From: Macrostomum hystrix
Taxonomy: Eukaryota; Platyhelminthes; Macrostomidae
DNA length: 64,000 bases
Direction of reading: 5' to 3'
Assembly: GCA_950097015.1 (NCBI GenBank)
Contig: CATNEN010000024.1
Span: 4,957,501-5,021,500, forward strand
Shown: piece by piece, positions 36,833 through 48,400 of the stretch
Layout: every line of letters begins with the position of its first letter
Position numbering within the stretch: the stretch's first letter is position 1
Notes under the pieces: generated by a model
What the model saw: the letters and a program-made list of their open reading frames with translations, nothing else
The model's database searches: none
What the model was told of the DNA's origin: nothing
Made by a program: the position numbers and the translations under genes

Positions 36833-39800
36833 TCAGCGCCTGGCAGAGTGCCGCTTAGAAGGACTGCTGCCACCGCCACTGCCACCGCCACTGCGGCCGC
36901 CACAACCGTCGCCGTCATCAGCTGGCTGCTGCTGCTGCTGCTGCTGTTGTTGTCTGATGGAGCGGCGCAGCTCAAGGCCGCCTGGGCGGAAGCTACCAGA
37001 TGACTGCGAGTCGCCAGTAGACGGAGTGAATCTAGCCAGCTGCGACAGTCGGCCGCTACTGCCACCGCCGCCGTCATCAACTGGGACGCTGGAACTTTTA
37101 AAATCGGCTAGCGCCCGGCGAAGCTTCTGCGCGTCGTCCAAAGTCATGCCGGGACCGTTAGGCCAGCTGGCGATGAGGCTGGCGGTCCTCATCCTGGCTA
37201 GCTGTGCTGTCTGGCTGCAGCCGAGCTTTGCAAAGTGCCCGGAGTAGCGCGTTAAACCAAGCATTTCTAGGACATGGCCGACGTCAGCTGGGTAGAGCTG
37301 CCTCGGCTGCTGCTGCTGCTGACCGTCCTCTAGATCTTCGAGACTGACTCCAACTGTCTCCGTGCTGAGAGTGTCCAATCGCGGCCGCTGCGACGGAGGC
37401 GGAGCCGCAGCCAGGTTGTCCGATTCCTGAGGGACAGAGCAAGAAAACAGTGAGCAAGACCAAAAGTGAAGCATCAGGGCAGGTGAGAGCCCAACCTGAT
37501 GCATCAGGGCAGGTGAAAGCCCAACCTGATGCATCAGGGCAGGTGACAGCCCAACCTGAATCATCAAAACAGGTGAGAGCCCAACCTGAAGCATCATAAC
37601 AGGTGAGAGCCCACCCTGAAGCATCAAAACAGGTGAGAGCCCCAACCTGATGCATCAGGGCAGGTGAGAGCCCAACCTGAAGCATCAGGGCAGGTGAGAG
37701 CCTAACCTGAAGCATCAGGGCAGGTGAGAACCTAACCTGAAGAATCAGGGCAGGTGAGAGCCTAACCTGAAGAATCAGGGCAGGTGAGAACCTAACCTGA
37801 AGAATCAGGTAGGAGAGAAAGACTACAAAGACATCAGCGGCACTTACCTCTTGATTGGCAGTAGACAGTAGAATGGTCGGCTGACTAGACAGCAACGGAC
37901 GCGTGCTATCGATAGTTACAGTTGCAGTAGCAGCTGTAGCAGCAGCAGCAGCAGCAGCAGCAGTCGGTATTATCGGCAGACTGCTTAACGACGGCGACGC
38001 TATCGGCTGCGAGAAAGAAAGCCGTTGCAATGGTGACTGAGAATGCTGCGGCTGTGACAGCGGCTGTGATAGCGGCTGCGACAGCGGCTGCGACAGCGGC
38101 TGCGACAGCGGCTGTGATAGCGGCTGCGACAGCAAAAAGTCACTTAGCTGTCGCGGGCCATTGCCAGTGTAAGACGAATTCGATAGACTGCGCAACAGCT
38201 GCTGAATGGTGTCAAAGCGAGTTAGCGATGGTTGCTGGGTGAGCTGGGGCACATTCGGCTGCTGTGCGGAAAGGAACAACGGCGCGGAGAGCATCGGATC
38301 ACCCAGAAGTACGTTGCCGCTGCTTCCAGACGAGGAGCCCTGACTGCCTGTCGGCGGTTGGTTGGCCGTCACAGCGAGTATGTCCTGCTGCTGAGGCATG
38401 CAGGCCGTGCTTTTTAGCGTAGCCAGCATGCTCTGCACCAGATGGAATGTTAGGAAATTCAGGGTCGGAGACTGGCTACGGACGCGAAATTCGTTAGGAT
38501 CGTCAGCCATGTAGCACATTGTGTCGAATTGGAACGAATTAATTGCTGTCTGAGGCAGCTGCTGTTGCTGTTGCCGCTGCTGCTGTTGCTGTTCCTGCTG
38601 CTGCTGTTGCTGCGGTTGCTGCTGTTGCTGGTCCTTCTGAGGAGCCGGCAGAGGCGGGGTGTGAGCAGGCGTGCCGTCTTCAACGGAGCATCGCTTAACT
38701 CCCCTGAGTTTCGTGCTCTGGTGTCGCGTTTTCTCCAGATGTGGGCACCTGTATGGAGATTGAGAGCGGGACGGGTGCACTGGGTGACTGGAAGTCTTAT
38801 GACTGATGCACCTGGATGACTGGAAGTCTAATGACTGATGCACCTGGCTGACTGGCAGTCTAATGACTGATGCACCTGGCTGACTGGCAGTCTAATGACT
38901 GATGCACCTGGCTGACTGGCAGTCTAATGACTGATGCACCTGGCTGACTGGCAGTCTAATGACTGATGCACCTGGCTGACTGGCAGTCTAATGACTGATG
39001 CACCTGGCTGACTGGCAGTCTAATGACTGATGCACCTGGCTGACTGGCAGTCTAATGACTGATGCACCTGGCTGACTGGCAGTCTAATGACTGATGCACT
39101 GAATACAGAGTACATTAGAATAGAAATGAAACCTTACCCTATTGGAACCTATGAATGAAAGAAACCTTAAGAAACCTACCTGCCCAACTTTCTGGTGGGT
39201 GAGCTGAAGCGCAGGGGAGTTGTGTTGCTCAATGACAGATTTTTTCCATGGAGTGAGCAGTCTGTAGCTTCAAACACTGGGCATTCAGAGGCCCTGAGTG
39301 ATAGCCCCTTTAATTACCCTGGCGGACAGCCGAACTGATCCTCGGTGAATAGTTCGTAAACCTCAGCTGTCAGATCGCGATACGGCGACGCTACGGCGCG
39401 CACGCGAAAGGCGAATCGCCCGGCGACGGTCCAATTGGAAGTGCTAGGCGGAGTGGACTCCAGGCAGACTGTGACACAGATGCCGTGTTTACTATTCTTA
39501 TCCACATGCGAGCTGGGGCAGGTGATGGTCACAGGTACGTTCACCTCTGCCAGCGGCGCGTTTCCAGACGGCGGTGCGCAGTCTAGCGTCCCCAGGACGC
39601 AGTCACCGGCGCAGGTGTACACAGCATCTGGCAAGGTTATTAGCAGCGCCGAGCCGTAATGCCCCGGGTCGCCCTGCTGCGAATAGACAGAGCCTATGTT
39701 CGATGGCAGCCGGCGATTGCCGCTCCTCGAGTTGCTGCCGTCGTAGATGCCGCGGGCGTGGGCCTCGGCGCATTGGGGACACTCGAGCAGACTGTTCTGC

Positions 39801-41417
39801 TTGCCGAATACGAAGATGTTGAAAACCAGGCGGTAGTGCAACTGCCGATTGTAGCGGAATCTGAAACGGATACGAGAATATTGAAGGTCACTTTTCTAAC
39901 CTCAAATTCTGTTAACTGTCAACTTGAGAATCGCTAACCTACTAATCCCCTTCTTGAGAATCGCTATCCTACTAATCCCCTTCTTGAGAATCGCTATCCT
40001 ACTAATCCCCTTCTTGAGAATCGCTATCCTACTAATCCCCTACCTGAGAATCGCTATCCTACTAATCCCCTTCTTGAGAATCGCTATCCTACTAATCCCC
40101 TTCTTGAGAATCGCTATCCTACTAATCCCCTACCTGAGAATCGCTATCCTACTAATCCCCTTCTTGAGAATCGCTATCCTACTAATCCCCTTCTTGAGAA
40201 TCGCTATCCTACTAATCCCCTACCTGAGAATCGCTATCCTACTAATCCCCTTCTTGAGAATCGCTATCCTACTAATCTCCTACCTGAGAATCGCTATCCT
40301 ACTAATCCCCTTCTTGAGAATCGCTATCCTACTAATCCCCTTCTTGAGAATCGCTATCCTACTAATCCCCTACCTGAGAATCGCTAACCTACTAATCCCC
40401 TTCTTGAGAATCGCTATCCTACTAATCCCCTTCTTGAGAATCGCTATCCTACTAATCCCCTACCTGAGAATCGCTATCCTACTAATCCCCTTCTTGAGAA
40501 TCGCTATCCTACTAATCTCCTACCTGAGAATCGCTATCCTACTAATCCCCTTCTTGAGAATCGCTATCCTACTAATCCCCTTCTTGAGAATCGCTATCCT
40601 ACTAATCCCCTACCTGAGAATCGCTAACCTACTAATCCCCTTCTTGAGAATCGCTATCCTACTAATCCCCTTCTTGAGAATCGCTATCCTACTAATCCCC
40701 TTCTTGAGAATCGCTATCCTACTAATCCCCTTCTTGAGAATCGCTATCCTACTAATCCCCTACCTGAGAATCGCTATCCTACTAATCCCCTTCTTGAGAA
40801 TCGCTATCCTACTAATCCCCTACCTGAGAATCGCTAACCTACTAATCCCCTTCTTGAGAATCGCTATCCTACTAATCCCCTTCTTGAGAATCACCATCTT
40901 ATTACTCGCAATTCCGTGCCTGAGAAATCACCTACTGAATAATAATAAATGTTGAATGTTTAGGAGGCCATACTTTGCCTATAGGATAATCATTAATCCT
41001 CGCCTACTTGACAATCGTCTACCTCAATTGTCAATCGATTTGATTGAGTCGATTCTCAATCGGCGTAGAAAATCATATCCTAGGCCTATGAGAATCAATA
41101 TAATTTTGAATCAAGTTTTCAACGCACTTAGCCTTCAGCAACACCTGGTCCATTGGTTTCAACCAGAGTGTTGGCAGAACCTCCGGGTGCTTCAAGATCT
41201 GGCTGTGGTTGCTGGGCCGGGGGCTGGCGATGGCTTCGGTGAGTTTAGCTTTCTCCTCAGCTGACCAGCCAACAAAGCAGTGCGGCACGCAGCCGCTCTT
41301 AGCGAATCTCTGGTGGAGGGTGCTGCCTAAAACCTCGCGGTTCTGAATATCGACGGAGAATTCCGACTCGCCACCGGTGGTTTCAGTTTGAAAGTACTTT
41401 TGATAGCAGGCGGCCAT
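36833..41417 (-). CDS. p53/p63/p73-family transcription factor with SAM domain
   Basis: Exons on the minus strand: 41417-41128 (tentative first), 39860-39318, 38748-37848, 37426-36833. All introns are GT-AG and in phase; total 775 aa. DNA-binding domain: YRLVFNIFVFGKQ...CPQC (~106-127), then CPSSH (~211-215), CVTVCLES, and GRFAFRVRAVASPYRDLTAE (~244-263), which aligns with the p53 segment holding Arg273, Arg280 and Asp281. A basic stretch (KTRHQSTKLRGVKR) follows. NEFRVRS plus a helix at ~363-391 may be the tetramerisation domain, after a glutamine-rich tract. A SAM domain lies at ~625-690 (VGHVLEMLGL...DDAQKLRRALADF). SAM plus this core is the p63/p73 layout. Divergence is high. The first exon is the weakest part: it fits by phase but shows little family similarity. 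Confidence 0.8.
37470..37812. repeat. Minisatellite, 30-bp unit
   Basis: About 11 copies of a unit containing ATCAGGGCAGGTGAGAGCC, in the last intron of the p53-like gene. Confidence 0.94.
38800..39100. repeat. Minisatellite, 32-bp unit
   Basis: About nine copies of a unit containing GGCAGTCTAATGACTGATGC, in the p53-like intron 38749-39317. It extends to about 50 bp from the acceptor of the Q-rich exon. Confidence 0.95.
39928..40890. repeat. Minisatellite, 30-bp unit, very homogeneous
   Basis: About 32 copies of a unit containing AATCGCTATCCTACTAATCC, with a C(T/C)TACCTGAG versus CCTTCTTGAG variant every second or third unit. It occupies most of the first p53-like intron and yields a 343-codon plus-strand frame that is an artefact. 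Confidence 0.97.
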
Positions 41418-42409
41418 AATTTATCTTTTAGGCTGGAAAAACTTATAGTTTCATTTATTGTTCATTTATAGCCAAGCTCGCTAAAAGCCCTACAGAAACT
41501 TTGAAATTTTTCCTATTTTAAGGTAAACTTAGACGGCGAGAGTAACTATGGCGTCGCTTAATGCCTCGTCATCTAATTACACAAGTAGGCGTGGCAGATT
41601 TATACACATGGCAGAAAGGACACTGATTTGCTACTACAACGCGCATCAATGATAAAGGATGACAGTTTGAAGTCTGTTAAATATACTTTATTGTTTCCTA
41701 TATGGATGTAAGTCTAAAAAACAGTTAGAATCCGTGCTAATAAAATGTTATTGCTTTTGCGCAAAATGTAATCAATTTGGAAAAATCTATCAATCAAAAA
41801 TAAATGAAAGGCATCGCAAAAAATAGTTATTGCCAATCAATAAATTAACTAATTTGCAACATTTGAAAGGTACTTAAAATATCCCAATAGGGGGATAAAC
41901 TCTTCAAGCGAAGCGAACCAAATTTTCATCGGATCAATGAAAATGAGCTCGGAAAAGCTCAAAGACACAGATAGCTGTGAATGGAAAAATAGTCTCGAAT
42001 TTCATGACAAAAACTAGTCGACTGTCATACAGCAACACATTTCTAGTACAATATATTACGATGCCTAGTTATTTATTATGTCATCCCACGTTGACATAAA
42101 AGAATAGCTACACCGCTGAGCAGGAATCCCTAGTTGCTATGCAAAAATACTTCGTTGCTATGCAAGACTTTTTCGTTGCTATGCAAGAATCTCTAGTTGC
42201 TATGCGATAATCTCTAGTTGGTATGAAACAATCTCTAGTTGCTATGCGAGAATCAATCGATACTGCGCGAAAACCGTAGATGGTTTTTCTGTCATTCAGG
42301 AATTCAATATGCTCTAACTGTGTTATCAGTAGCGTGAAAAATCGCTATCAGTTGCTAATACTCTCTTCCACAATGCAAACAAAAAATAGAAATAATCGCA
42401 AGCTCCAGC
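41418..42409. other. Region between p53-like and dehydrogenase genes
   Basis: AT-rich. It probably holds the p53-like promoter or further 5' exons and the dehydrogenase 3' UTR. A small degenerate ~21-bp repeat (GTTGCTATGCAAGAATC) lies at 42135-42255. No further gene is recognised. Confidence 0.5.
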
Positions 42410-45400
42410 CTACAGTTCAAACAGAGCCGCCTTGGGCACCTGGCCGCACAGAGCGTCCCGAATCTGGTCCAGACAGAGCATCTGCATTCCCAGCCGGGTC
42501 TGGCGCGTGTGCGTCCCGAAATGCGGCGTCACCCAGACGTTCAGCCGGCCATTGGCCAGCAGCGGATGCTCAGCCGGCAGCGGCTCCGGCTCCGTGACGT
42601 CCAGCCCGGCGCCTGCGATGATGCCAGCCTCCAGAGCAGCCAGCAGGGCCTCAGTGTCGACGATGCCGCCGCGGGCCACGTTGATAAGCGCCGCCGTCGG
42701 CCGCATGAGTTGCAGGGTGTCGGCGTTGATCAGGTGCCAAGTTTCCGGCCCCAGCGGGCAGGCGGTGACAACGAAGTCACACCGCGGCAACAGGTCAGCC
42801 AGGCTGACGCAATACTCCGCGCCACCCAACTGCACCTCCAGCTGGGGCTCCGCCCGATGACGCTGATGATAGAATAAGCGACAGCCGAAGCCCAGGCCGC
42901 ATCGTCTGGCGATGCAGCGGCCGATGGCACCGAGGCCGACAATGCCGACGCTCGCGCCGGCCAGGTCGCTGCCCAGAGGCACAACGGAGCCGCTCCAATT
43001 GGCTGGGCCAACGGCATGGATCTGCTCGAACACCTGGCGCTGCCGTCTAGCCACATTCAGCATGAGCAGCAGGGCAACGTCGGCGGTGGCCTCGGCGATG
43101 ACTACCGGCGTGTGCGTCACTAGGATGCCACGCGATCTGCAGAATATTCACCATTATTTGCCAACATTTCTACTCAGAGTAGCAAAAACTTACACTTAAA
43201 CTTCGTCTTACACTGCCGTTTCTCTCTCTTACACCTGCCTTTTCTCTCTCTCTCTTACACTTCACCGTTTCTCTCTCTCTTTCTCCTCGCCGTTTCTCTC
43301 TTCTCTCTCTCACCTCGCCGTTTCTCTCTCTCTTTCACCTCGCCGTCTCTCTCTCTCTCTCTCTCTTAGACCTCGCTATCTCTCTCTCTTAGACCTCGCC
43401 GTCTCCCTCTCTCTCTCTCTTAGACCTCGCCGTCTCTCTCTCTCCTTCACCTCACCGTTTCTCTCTCTCTCTCTTAGACCTCGCAGTCTCTCTCTCTCTC
43501 CCTCTCTTAGACCTCGCCGTTTCGGCCGCGTCGGCGGCTTCATCGGCGGCGTCGTCGGCGGCTTCGTCGGCGGCTTCAACGGTGGCTTCAACGACAGCTT
43601 CTACGGCGACTTCAACGGCGTCCTCTCTATTGCCAGGCTCTGGAAGGCCAGTTTGTCCAACATCAGGAGGGCTTTCCCGGCCGCGACCATTTGGGTGGTA
43701 CAGGTGGTCTGCCCCCGGATTCGCCTGCTGTCCTGAAGAGTAACTGCGACAAGACAAACCAGCTACTGAGCAGCCACCGGTCCAACAACTTGATATCGCT
43801 GGACACCTCGGAGCTAATATTTCGAAGGGACCGGATCACTCTGGAGCGAAAATCGGCTGATGAGGCATTCGCTGCCACCCTGAAGGCAGTGAACGAACCG
43901 GCAAAAAACTGAGCGGCTCACTCACCGAACACTTACACCGGACGAACAGAAACTACTGGAACGGGGCCAGTCCTTTGTAGTGGCTCCCCGCTACACCTCG
44001 GCGGCAGCAATGTCGTCAGGCATAAGCGACTTCAGCAAGCGTCTGGCCGTTTCGGCAGTTTGAGGCTACAAGCGTGAATTACCAAGGAAAGAAGGACCAA
44101 CCCCGCCGAACCGTCCACTAGCCAGCATCAACCCACTCCATCTCAGGCCCGACACACAAGCCATGCTACTGGAGCTGGAAGAAATCAAGAACGGCATCCA
44201 CGACTGCAAGAACATTCCAAACATCAGCGAAGCCGAGGCAAGAGCACTGCGGGACCTTCGCGCCGACAAGTTCATCGTCATCAAGCCGGCCGACAAGGGC
44301 AGTCAGCTGGTTATAATCGACCGACAGAACTATGTGCGCGAATGCCGGCGGCAACTGGAGGACCCACTCTTCTATCAAGACCCAAGCGGTTGATGAAGCG
44401 CCGATCAACCGCTTCACGGCCCAATGGATTCGAGCAGTCTTCCAGTCACTCCTAGACCGCAGGATAATCGACAGGCGCCAATTCAACGCCTTCAACCCGA
44501 AGGAGGAGTTCCGGACCCGGTGTTTCTACGTCCTGCCAAAAATTCACAAACCGGTCGAGACGTGCCCACTAGACAGTATCCCTCCAGGTCGGCCCATCAT
44601 ATCGGACGTGGACAGCGTGTCCTACGCCATCGGCCGCTTCATCGATAGCTATCTACAACCAATAGTGATCAAGTTTACTCAATCAATAGTGATTGAGTAA
44701 GATAGCCTGACGCTAGCTTACTCACTTTGCTCAAGCTGAACCTGGAGCGTAACGATGTGGGTTCGAAGGCAAATTTTTCCTTCAGTGAAATGCACTGCGA
44801 TGGGCAAGTCATTTGCACCCAGCTATAGCAATATTTACATGGGCTACTGGGAGCGTAGAGGCTTGGAGTCCAGTCCCATCAAACCCGCTCTGTGGCTACG
44901 ATACATCGACGACATTTTCGGCGTCTGGCGGGGAACAAAGGACGAACTCATCCGCTTCCACCAACATCTGAACGAACTGGATCCAAACATCAAACTTCAG
45001 CTGAGTTATAGCGACACCAAAGTGAATTTTCTGGGCATAAAAGTCTTCTGGGACCGCGACAAAGACAAGAAGAGGCTAGGCACGAAGGTGTACTTCAAGC
45101 CCACTGATAGCCGAGCCCTCATCCACCGCGAATCATTCCATCCTAAGCGAACATTCAAAGCCCGACGCTGTTCCCGGATGGCCGACTTCGATCAGTGTTA
45201 CAGCAGACGATTCTTGCGCGACACTAAATATGAAGTGCTGACGGAACTGAGATTCTACCCAACCAAGCAATGGGAATTCGACTTTCTGCCCTGAAACGCG
45301 AGTCGACTCTGCAAGGCTTGCCGAGCACACGCGAGGTTCACCTCGGTCTGTCCAGGATCCGCGGCCACGACAGTTAAGTTAGTCATCCGCCAAAGAGTCA

Positions 45401-48400
45401 ATTGCAACTTCGTCAACGCCGTCTACACCGTGTTCTGCCGCCGATGCGACCACACGGTGTATGTCGGGGAGACAGCGAACAGCATCCGAGCACGCATACT
45501 GGCGCATATGGGCGACATCAGGAACTCGCGCGACACACCAGTGGCCCGACACTTCACCAACGAGGGCCACAACCTGGCAGACTGCCTTCACCGGTGTGGA
45601 CACGCCGTCCACACGATGACTCGGGACCACGAACTGGTGAGCGACGTCAACGCCACGAGGCTAAACTCATCGAAGCCCTGAGGACTGGCGTCCCACACGG
45701 CGTCAATGAGTCAATGAGTGTACTGCACAACCCGGCCATCCCCCTGATACTGCCACACTGTACAAGGTCCGACAGCCTGGTCGCTACAGTCAGGGACAGC
45801 GTAGCTCGCCACTGCACCGCCCCGATTCTACCGGCTTTTACTAAGGGACGAAGCCTACGCGAGTTACTCTGCCACAGCCGTCTAGAACCGGCACAATGAT
45901 CTTTGATTGCGTATTTTGCTCCACTGCACTCTCCGGTCATTCAATGCTCTATTTTATTCGACTTTTAGGGTCAGAGTGGCCCTTGGTTTTTACACACTCT
46001 GCAACCAGTCATCCTAGGCGCTTTTACTTAAGAGTCTACGACTCACTCTACATTGCAAACATGTACGAGTACATACCATATTCACGCACACAGCTCATTT
46101 CGCTATCGTTCTCTTACACCTATACATCACCGTTTTCACTGCACCTATGAAAATCGCTCATTTTGCCCTGACGAAGATTATAATATAATCGAAAATTCAG
46201 CACTTTTTAATCTTGACGGACTTTCCTCCTTTTTTGCCGTGTCAGTGTCTGCGAGGTTCGAGGCGCTCCTCCTCTCTCCCTCTCTCTCTTATACCTCGCC
46301 GTTTCTCTCTCTCTCTGTGTTAGACCTCGCCGTTCCTCTCTCCCTTTTTTACCCGCCTGGCTTTTTGGTCCGGATTTCATCCGGATTTGGTCCGGAATAA
46401 TCCGTTTTAAGGGGTTTTTCCGGATGAACCAGAATTTCGTCCGGTTTCGCTCCGGTTTTAAGTATCCGGCAAATAAGCGGACCACTTTACGGACCAAAAC
46501 CGGATAAAGTTGCCTAATGTTAGTGATTTTAGTCCGGTTTTCATCCGAATTTTTTCCGGTTGCTTGTCTGTCCAAAAAACGTACAAGAACCGGGCTCAGA
46601 TCCGGATTAACTCCGGATGAAGATCGAATTTTGCCCGGAAAGTGGTCCGCTTTCTCTTCCGGTGATTCGTACGCACTCAACCGGATAAAAGCAGGAGCGG
46701 GAACCGGACGAAGAGCGGCAGTAATCCCTGTTAAGCAATGCTGTACAGCAGAATGATTTAATCACAAACTGATGTCCGTGGTGAACAGCCAAATATAACT
46801 ATGGCTAAAGGACTACATTTTAGATGCGTCTAATTCCTGTCCCGTAAAACCATCCGCCTCATCAGTGTCACAAAATGTAATCACTGTAATGGCTGTCATA
46901 AATTTAATCACAAATAAATTTAAACGCTGTGAAAAATTTCATCACTATAGTCTCTGTAATCACAGTGACTAGCAAAAATTCGTATTATTCGCTTCCTTTC
47001 TCAGTCACCTAGATATACGCTTAATCTCCAAATTGTGGCTATAAAGACATGGGTATGAACAGATAAAAAGGTTTCAGGGTACCAACCTAAGGGTACAGCT
47101 TAGAGCATTACAAATTTTTACAAGTCTAGTATTCCGTCTTAGAAATCTATGTATAATAACATGTTTCAGCGTATACCAAGAAATCAGCTGCCGGAGTAAA
47201 AGAAATAAAAAGGCAATGGAAGACTCGTAAAAGAAATAAAAAGGCAATGGAAGACTCGTCCCTACATCGTCGCCTCTACATGCGCAGGTACATGAACCGC
47301 AAGCGCGTTCAGGCTCGCCTTAACAGATGCTCACGCTCTCCTCTAGGTGACGGGCGTAGGAGGACACCCGACGAGGGCGACTCTGATGCCAGCCCCGCTG
47401 ACGCTGACAGGCACAGCGATACCTCCGACGAGGGCGACTCTGATGCCAGCCCCGCTGACGCTGACAGGCACAGCGATACCTCCGACGAGGGCGACTCTGA
47501 TGCCAGCCCCGCTGACGCTGACAGGCACAGCGATACCTCCGACGAGGGCGACTCTGATGCCAGCCCCGCTGACGCTGACAGGCACAGCGATACCTCCGAC
47601 GAGGGCGACTCTGATGTCAACCCCGCTGACACTGACGATGACGCCGACGCTAACAAGCGCAGCGAGACCTCCGAGGAGGGCGACTCCGAATCCGATGACG
47701 GTGAAACTGGTAAGTGTGGTATACCAACGTAACAACAGGCCATTATTAGCACTCTGTGACAGAATACGATGAGGCACAAAATCGCTACCAACATTTCTTC
47801 TCTTTGAAGGCGACGACGCTGCTCACGAAGATGAACATGCACTCGATGTCAAGTTGCTGCGTCCCTGGCATCCCGCACTGCCACGAACCGTTGGAGAGGC
47901 GCTTAGCGAGATCCTGTCATGCGCCACCGACCTGAAAGTATCCCGTGGTGGCGTGACCAGAATTTTGCGTCTGCTGCACCGTTTGGTTCCCGGAAACGCG
48001 TTGCCCAAAGGTGGTCGAGCAGCCCGCGAAGCCATTTCATCGGCGCAGTCAGTTATGCACAGTTCGAGGTGCTCGACAGTGTGCAACGACTGTCACTCGA
48101 ATTTTCCTGGCCAACAATGCGACTCCGAACGGGATCAGTGCCCCCAATGTGGATCGGTAAACATCGGCAACTTCTGGGACTTCGACGTCCAGAGACAGCT
48201 ACGGACACTGGTATTGCACCGCCAGTTGTTGGAGCATGCCACCTTTCCTATTGACCAGCAAGTCAGTACCGAAACAATCCACATGGTGAACAGCGAACTG
48301 TATAAGGTCTTTGTTGAGGGCATAGACCCGGGAAGTCGCAGCGATCTCTCTGGAATGATCTGTGGAGACGGCTTTCCCTTGCGTACGACCAGCTGCACTG

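Noticed and set aside
37470-37812. Repeated perfect donor sequence CAGGTGAGA every 30 bp
   Set aside because: These lie on the strand opposite to the p53-like gene, so they cannot be used by it.
39924-40955. 343-codon plus-strand frame rich in Leu/Ile resembling membrane segments
   Set aside because: It is a homogeneous 30-bp array within a p53-like intron; hydrophobicity is a by-product of the unit.
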